Shown: positions 7,480 to 10,581 of the stretch, one piece after another
Layout: each line of letters opens with the position of its first letter
Position numbering within the stretch: position 1 is the stretch's first letter
NCBI GenBank assembly: GCA_023819545.1
Contig: JAMWCA010000035.1
Span: forward strand, 1-10,581
DNA: 10,581 bases
Source: Candidatus Omnitrophota bacterium
GTDB taxonomy: Bacteria; Ratteibacteria; UBA8468; B48-G9; JAFGKM01
Direction: 5' to 3'
Notes under the pieces: model-generated
Seen by the model: only the letters and a program-made list of their open reading frames with translations
What the model was told of the DNA's origin: nothing
The model's database searches: none
Made by a program: the position numbers and the translations under genes

Positions 7480-8319
7480 TTATATTTCCTTTTTTATTTT
7501 ATTTTCTGGTTTCTTTAGAAGTAAATAAGCAGAGTCCTGATCAAGAAATAATGAAACATCTTGGTGTAATCTTAAAAATGAAGACGGAACTTTATTTGTT
7601 ATATCTCCATCTATTGTTTGTTTTACTGCATTTGATTTCTGTTTTCCAGGAACCATACAGAAGATTTTATCAGAAAGTAAAATTGCACTAACAGTCATAG
7701 TTAAAGCATTTCTTGGAACCTCATCTAAACTTTTATATCTTGCTTTAGGATTTGGGTGATTTTTATAGTCATCATATTGTTGTTTTACAGAAATTTCGTC
7801 AATCTTTATTTTAATTACAAATTCATCCGTCCATAAATCTGTTCCAGGTTCATTAAAAGCAATATGTCCATTAACTCCAATACCAATAAAAGCAAGATAA
7901 ATTCCTCCATTATTTTTTACTTCTTTATACTTTTCCATAAATGATTTAGTATAATTTTCAATAATTTCATCTGGACTATTTCCTGCATCTTTCATATAAA
8001 AAATATTCTCTTCTGGTATATCAACTTTTTCAAAAATATGTGTTTTTAAATATTCCTGAAAAGTATTAGGATGTCCAATAGGTAAATCAGTATATTCATC
8101 AAGATGAAAAGCATAAATATTTTCCCAATTTATATTTTTATTCTTTGAAAGATTTTCAAGAAAAGTATCTTGAGAAGGAGCTGCAGCAAAAACACATATA
8201 GATTTTTTATTCAACTGGTTTGTATATTTTTCAAGAATTTCTCCTACCTTTCTACTTGCAAAAAGTCCCAATTCTTGATTATTTTCCAGAATATATATTT
8301 TAAATTTTCTCTTTTCCAT
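7480..8319 (-). CDS. nagB: glucosamine-6-phosphate deaminase/isomerase-like protein (NagB family)
   Basis: This is a 279-aa cytoplasmic member of the NagB/6-phosphogluconolactonase superfamily. NagB converts glucosamine 6-phosphate to fructose 6-phosphate and ammonia. Recognisable elements are FHLDEYTDLP (71-80, Asp74/Glu75), GIGVNGHIAFNEPG (146-159, His152, Glu157), PRNALTMTVSAIL (202-214), GKQKSNAV (225-232) and PSSFLRLH (245-252). The first phosphate-loop motif, usually TGSTP, reads AAAPSQDTFL (45-54). Asn150 stands where E. coli NagB has the general base Asp141; asparagine there also occurs in Gram-positive NagB proteins, so it need not mean inactivity. The substrate may be a related amino-sugar phosphate. 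The ATG lies three bases after the stop of the amidohydrolase gene, and the ribosome site GGAG lies inside the end of that gene, which implies coupling. Confidence 0.85.
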   Translation of the reverse strand: MEKRKFKIYILENNQELGLFASRKVGEILEKYTNQLNKKSICVFAAAPSQDTFLENLSKNKNINWENIYAFHLDEYTDLPIGHPNTFQEYLKTHIFEKVDIPEENIFYMKDAGNSPDEIIENYTKSFMEKYKEVKNNGGIYLAFIGIGVNGHIAFNEPGTDLWTDEFVIKIKIDEISVKQQYDDYKNHPNPKARYKSLDEVPRNALTMTVSAILLSDKIFCMVPGKQKSNAVKQTIDGDITNKVPSSFLRLHQDVSLFLDQDSAYLLLKKPENKIKKEI

Positions 8320-8322
8320 TTT

Positions 8323-9177
8323 TCACTCCAATTTTAATAACTTTTTTGCATTCTCGGACATTATTTTTCTTTTTTTCTCATCTGGTATACTTATATTCTT
8401 TATATATTCTATTATTGGTAGTTCTTGGCCTGGATATAAATAATCAGTTGCAAATAAAAGTTTATTATAAAATTTATCTAAAAATATAACTCCATATTCA
8501 GGGTCTCTTGTTAATGCATTATAAGCACTTCCAGCAGAAAGGTCAGCATACATATTTGGGTAATTCTCAAGTAAATATTGAACCCTTCCTTCCTTTTCTA
8601 TTTTTCCTTTTGGATATGTATTTCTTTGTTCAGGTGTGACTTTTCCTGATATTTCTGCCCACCAACCAGGTCCATGAGCAACAAAAATTGTATCAGGAAA
8701 TTCGTTTAAAATTTCTTCCATAAAAGGTAAACCTATTTCATCAGTTAAACCAATTGTTGATTGATTGGGAACTCCTCCAAGATGAAAAATAATTGAAAGC
8801 CCAAATTCTCCACATATTCTATAAATATTTTTCATCCTTTTATCGTTAAATGGTAGATTTGCAAGTATTTCTCCAAATCCTTTCGCACCCTTTTTAACAT
8901 ATTCCTCAATAATAAATTTTATTTTTTCATCATTTTCACTATTATAACCCCTTCTTGGGTCAACATTACAGAATGGAATTAATCTATCTTTGTATCTTTT
9001 ATAGGCCTTTAAAACATTATCAGTTGTATTATACCAATAAGTTTCTTCTGGATTTTCAATTGGCAAAACTACTGCTTTTTCTATACCCTCTTCATCCATT
9101 GTTTGAATTAATTTCTTTGGAGTCAATGGTTTTCTGTCATAAAAAATCTTTCCTATATGAACATGATAATCAATCAT
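8323..9177 (-). CDS. amidohydrolase_2-family metal-dependent hydrolase
   Basis: This 284-aa TIM-barrel hydrolase is the first gene of the four-gene operon. The N-terminal DYHVHIG supplies the HxH metal pair (His5, His7). Further probable ligands or catalytic residues are Glu103 in GFGEI, His132 in IIFHLGG, His168 in VAHGPGWW and Asp245 in LLFATDY. This set fits the amidohydrolase_2 (PF04909) pattern, whose members act as lactonases, decarboxylases or amidases. Which reaction applies here cannot be told; a sugar-lactone or deacylation role would suit the sugar-related neighbours. The N-terminus starts right at the metal motif, as usual for this family, supporting the ATG at 9177. The ribosome site is weak (AGAG). 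It is transcribed from a good promoter about 27 nt upstream and is tightly linked to nagB. Confidence 0.85.
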   Translation of the reverse strand: MIDYHVHIGKIFYDRKPLTPKKLIQTMDEEGIEKAVVLPIENPEETYWYNTTDNVLKAYKRYKDRLIPFCNVDPRRGYNSENDEKIKFIIEEYVKKGAKGFGEILANLPFNDKRMKNIYRICGEFGLSIIFHLGGVPNQSTIGLTDEIGLPFMEEILNEFPDTIFVAHGPGWWAEISGKVTPEQRNTYPKGKIEKEGRVQYLLENYPNMYADLSAGSAYNALTRDPEYGVIFLDKFYNKLLFATDYLYPGQELPIIEYIKNISIPDEKKRKIMSENAKKLLKLE

Positions 9178-9203
9178 TTTTTCTCTTTTTTAAATTTCCA
9201 TAA

Positions 9204-9232
9204 ATTTTAAACTTTTGAAAATAATAAGTCAA
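9204..9232 (-). promoter_or_regulatory. sigma70-type promoter of the amidohydrolase-nagB-degT-degT operon
   Basis: Read on the minus strand, TTGACT (9227-9232, 5/6 match) is followed after exactly 17 bases by TAAAAT (9204-9209, 5/6 match). The expected start point is near 9197, about 20 nt before the amidohydrolase ATG. It is the best promoter match in the window, and upstream of it is a purine-rich A-tract region. No clear operator palindrome overlaps it. Confidence 0.65.
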
Positions 9233-9286
9233 TATCTTTTCTCTTTCTTTTTTATCAATTCAATTTACCCTTTCTCTAATTCCTTA

Positions 9287-9331
9287 TCCCACTTGCATTT
9301 TCCGCAAACACCTCGTAGGTGAAATAATGGG
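9287..9331 (+). repeat. 45-bp palindromic repeat, copy 2
   Basis: This is the second copy of the element at 4810-4854, on the opposite strand. It shares 34 of 45 positions without gaps, including the 15-nt core CACCTCGTAGGTGAA (9309-9323) with its CACCT/AGGTG hairpin. Outer pairing differs: CCCA at 9288-9291 can pair with TGGG at 9328-9331, and ATTT at 9297-9300 with AAAT at 9322-9325. A T-rich stretch (TGTTTTGTTGTTTT) follows. The element ends about 20 bp before the probable -10 box of nadB. Function is unknown; a dispersed intergenic palindrome of REP or MITE type is the simplest reading. Confidence 0.75.
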
Positions 9332-9357
9332 TGTTTTGTTGTTTTGAAAAATATGAT
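9328..9357 (+). promoter_or_regulatory. weak promoter candidate for nadB
   Basis: TATGAT at 9352-9357 matches the -10 consensus at five of six positions and would start transcription near 9364, keeping the ribosome site at 9377-9381 in the leader. The matching -35 position (TGGGTG, 9328-9333, 18-bp spacing) is poor and overlaps the end of repeat copy 2. Confidence 0.3.
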
Positions 9358-9385
9358 AAAATTTATCTATTATATTAAGGAAAAA

Positions 9386-10581
9386 ATGATACCTGAATAT
9401 TTGATTTCGTTTAATACAAAAGATATGCAGAAGATTAATGTTGATTTCTTAATTATTGGTGGTGGATTAAGTGGACTTTTTGTTGCCTACCAGTTAAGAG
9501 AATTTAAAACACTAATTCTTTTTAAAAATGGTTTTGAGGAATCGTGTAGTTATTATGCCCAAGGAGGTATTGCTGTTGCACTTAATGAAGATGATAGCCC
9601 TGAAATTCACAAACAGGATACTTTGGAAACTGGATATTATTTCAATAACGAAAAAGCAGTTGATATACTTGTAAATGAAGGTATTGAGAGGATTAAAGAA
9701 GTTATTTCTCTTGGTTTTAATTTTGATAAAGATAAAGATAAATTTCATTTTACAAAAGAAGGTGGACATTCAAAAAACAGAATTCTTCATGCAAATGGCG
9801 ATTCAACAGGTAAAAGTATAACTACTTTCTTTTATGATCTCATAAAGGGATTCCCAAATATTAAAATTTTATCAAATGCTTTTCTTGTTGATTTAATCGT
9901 TTTAGAAAATAAAGTTTTTGGAGCAATTGTTCTTGACGAAAATAAAAATAAAGTTGTTTTAATTCAGGCAAAAGCATACATATTATCAACTGGTGGTGCT
10001 GGTATGGTTTTCCAGGAGACAACAAATCCTTCATATATAACAGGGGATGGCATTGCTATTGCTTATAGAAAAAATGTTGAACTTGTAGACCTTGAGTTTT
10101 ACCAATTTCATCCAACAACTTTTTATATGGCTGGTGCACCAAGATTTTTAATATCAGAAAGTGTAAGAGGAGAAGGTGGAATTTTAAGGAATGTCAACAA
10201 AGAAAGGTTTATGTTTGATTACCATCCTTCTGGTGAACTTGCTCCAAGAGATATTGTTTCAAGAGCAATAATTGACCAGATGAAAAAAACAAATTCCAAC
10301 TGTGTTTATCTTGACTTAACACATTTGAAGAAAGAATATATAAAAGAAAGGTTTCCTCAAATTTATAATTTCTGCAAAAAATATGGTGTAGAACCGAGTA
10401 AGGATTTAATACCTGTAAGACCATCTGCACATTTTTTTATAGGTGGAATAAAAACAGATATGTGGGGAAAAACAAATATTGAAAATCTTTTTGCATGTGG
10501 AGAATGTGCGTCTGTTGGTGTTCATGGAGCCAATCGTCTTGCAAGCAATTCTCTTTTGGAGTGTCTTGTTTTTGGTAAAAG
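9386..10581 (+). CDS. nadB: L-aspartate oxidase NadB, 3' end beyond window
   Basis: The first 398 codons of an FAD-dependent L-aspartate oxidase, usually about 510-540 aa, are present. It converts L-aspartate to iminoaspartate, the first step of de novo NAD synthesis; NadA and NadC complete the route. Visible features are the FAD-binding IIGGGLSGLF (23-32), the NadB hallmark SYYAQGGIAVAL (55-66), GGHSKNRILHANGDSTG (126-142), STGGAGMV (201-208), YQFHPTTF (239-246, His242), ESVRGEGG (258-265), APRDIVSRA (286-294, Arg288), RPSAHFFIGG (345-354, His349) and HGANRLASNS (380-389, Arg384). These match the catalytic His and Arg positions of E. coli NadB. The ATG at 9386 was chosen for its AAGGA site (9377-9381) and because the N-terminus IPEYLISFNT resembles that of other NadB proteins. 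An in-frame ATG at 9353 lacks a ribosome site. The gene runs off the right edge without disruption. Confidence 0.95.
   Translation, partial: MIPEYLISFNTKDMQKINVDFLIIGGGLSGLFVAYQLREFKTLILFKNGFEESCSYYAQGGIAVALNEDDSPEIHKQDTLETGYYFNNEKAVDILVNEGIERIKEVISLGFNFDKDKDKFHFTKEGGHSKNRILHANGDSTGKSITTFFYDLIKGFPNIKILSNAFLVDLIVLENKVFGAIVLDENKNKVVLIQAKAYILSTGGAGMVFQETTNPSYITGDGIAIAYRKNVELVDLEFYQFHPTTFYMAGAPRFLISESVRGEGGILRNVNKERFMFDYHPSGELAPRDIVSRAIIDQMKKTNSNCVYLDLTHLKKEYIKERFPQIYNFCKKYGVEPSKDLIPVRPSAHFFIGGIKTDMWGKTNIENLFACGECASVGVHGANRLASNSLLECLVFGK

Larger units (their letters stand above)
9178..9385. other. divergent intergenic region between the amidohydrolase and nadB
   Basis: This 208-bp gap holds a strong minus-strand promoter candidate near 9204-9232, and a pyrimidine-rich stretch (about 9233-9285) that is purine-rich on the template-opposite strand and could act as an upstream A-rich element. 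It also holds the second copy of the 45-bp palindromic repeat (9287-9331) and a weak plus-strand promoter for nadB. No small gene with a convincing ribosome site was found in it. Confidence 0.7.

Noticed and set aside
7862..7885. Asn150 in the NagB-like protein as proof of an inactive enzyme
   Set aside because: Asn at this position in GIGxNGHI is common in Gram-positive NagB proteins, so it is not by itself a loss of function.
4810..9331. CRISPR-like repeats
   Set aside because: There are only two copies, 4.4 kb apart and in opposite orientation, with no regular spacers and no cas genes.
9344..9373. TTGAAA-N18-TATTAT as the nadB promoter
   Set aside because: It would start transcription near 9380, inside or after the ribosome site at 9377-9381, leaving a nearly leaderless mRNA. 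It was not preferred, although it cannot be excluded.
9353..9388. Earlier in-frame ATG at 9353 for nadB
   Set aside because: No Shine-Dalgarno precedes it and it overlaps the likely -10 box. The ATG at 9386 has AAGGA and gives a NadB-like N-terminus.
9512..9769. 85-codon minus-strand open frame within nadB
   Set aside because: It is antisense to a clearly conserved NadB region, with an Ile/Phe/Asn/Lys-rich translation typical of shadow frames.

Overview
The window is AT-rich bacterial DNA with compact operons, ATGA overlaps between genes and recognisable Shine-Dalgarno sites. Every protein has a bacterial family assignment. No rRNA, tRNA, phage, transposase or CRISPR sequence is visible. The low GC content, an Opp/Dpp-type transporter and a NadB-type NAD pathway would suit a fermentative or anaerobic bacterium, possibly from an uncultivated phylum. 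The sequence alone does not fix the lineage.

Layout. From 9177 down to 8 everything is on the minus strand, in two transcription units. The upstream unit (9177 to 4874) has a good sigma70-like promoter (TTGACT-N17-TAAAAT, 9204-9232). It encodes an amidohydrolase_2-family metal hydrolase, a NagB-like sugar-phosphate deaminase/isomerase and two tandem paralogous DegT/StrS-type PLP aminotransferases. A 120-bp gap (4754-4873) follows, holding a GC-rich palindromic repeat and a second promoter candidate. The downstream unit (4753 to 8) encodes a cytoplasmic alpha/beta-hydrolase (Ser-Asp-His triad) coupled by an ATGA overlap to a complete Opp/Dpp-type ABC importer core: two permeases and two ATPases. 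No substrate-binding protein lies in the window. On the right, after a 208-bp divergent intergenic region, the 5' 398 codons of nadB (L-aspartate oxidase, de novo NAD synthesis) run off the plus-strand end.

How the genes may work together. The importer probably brings in an oligomeric or modified small solute; this transporter family carries peptides and, in some bacteria, oligosaccharides. The esterase-like hydrolase and the amidohydrolase would remove ester or lactone/amide groups. The NagB-like enzyme and the two aminotransferases would handle an amino or keto sugar or cyclitol. This combination is the best candidate here for an undescribed catabolic or remodelling pathway, but its substrate cannot be read from the sequence.

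The clearest unexplained DNA signal is a 45-bp element present twice in inverted orientation (4810-4854 and 9287-9331). The copies align without gaps at 34/45 positions and share an invariant 15-nt core, CACCTCGTAGGTGAA. They lie on either side of the four-gene upstream operon.
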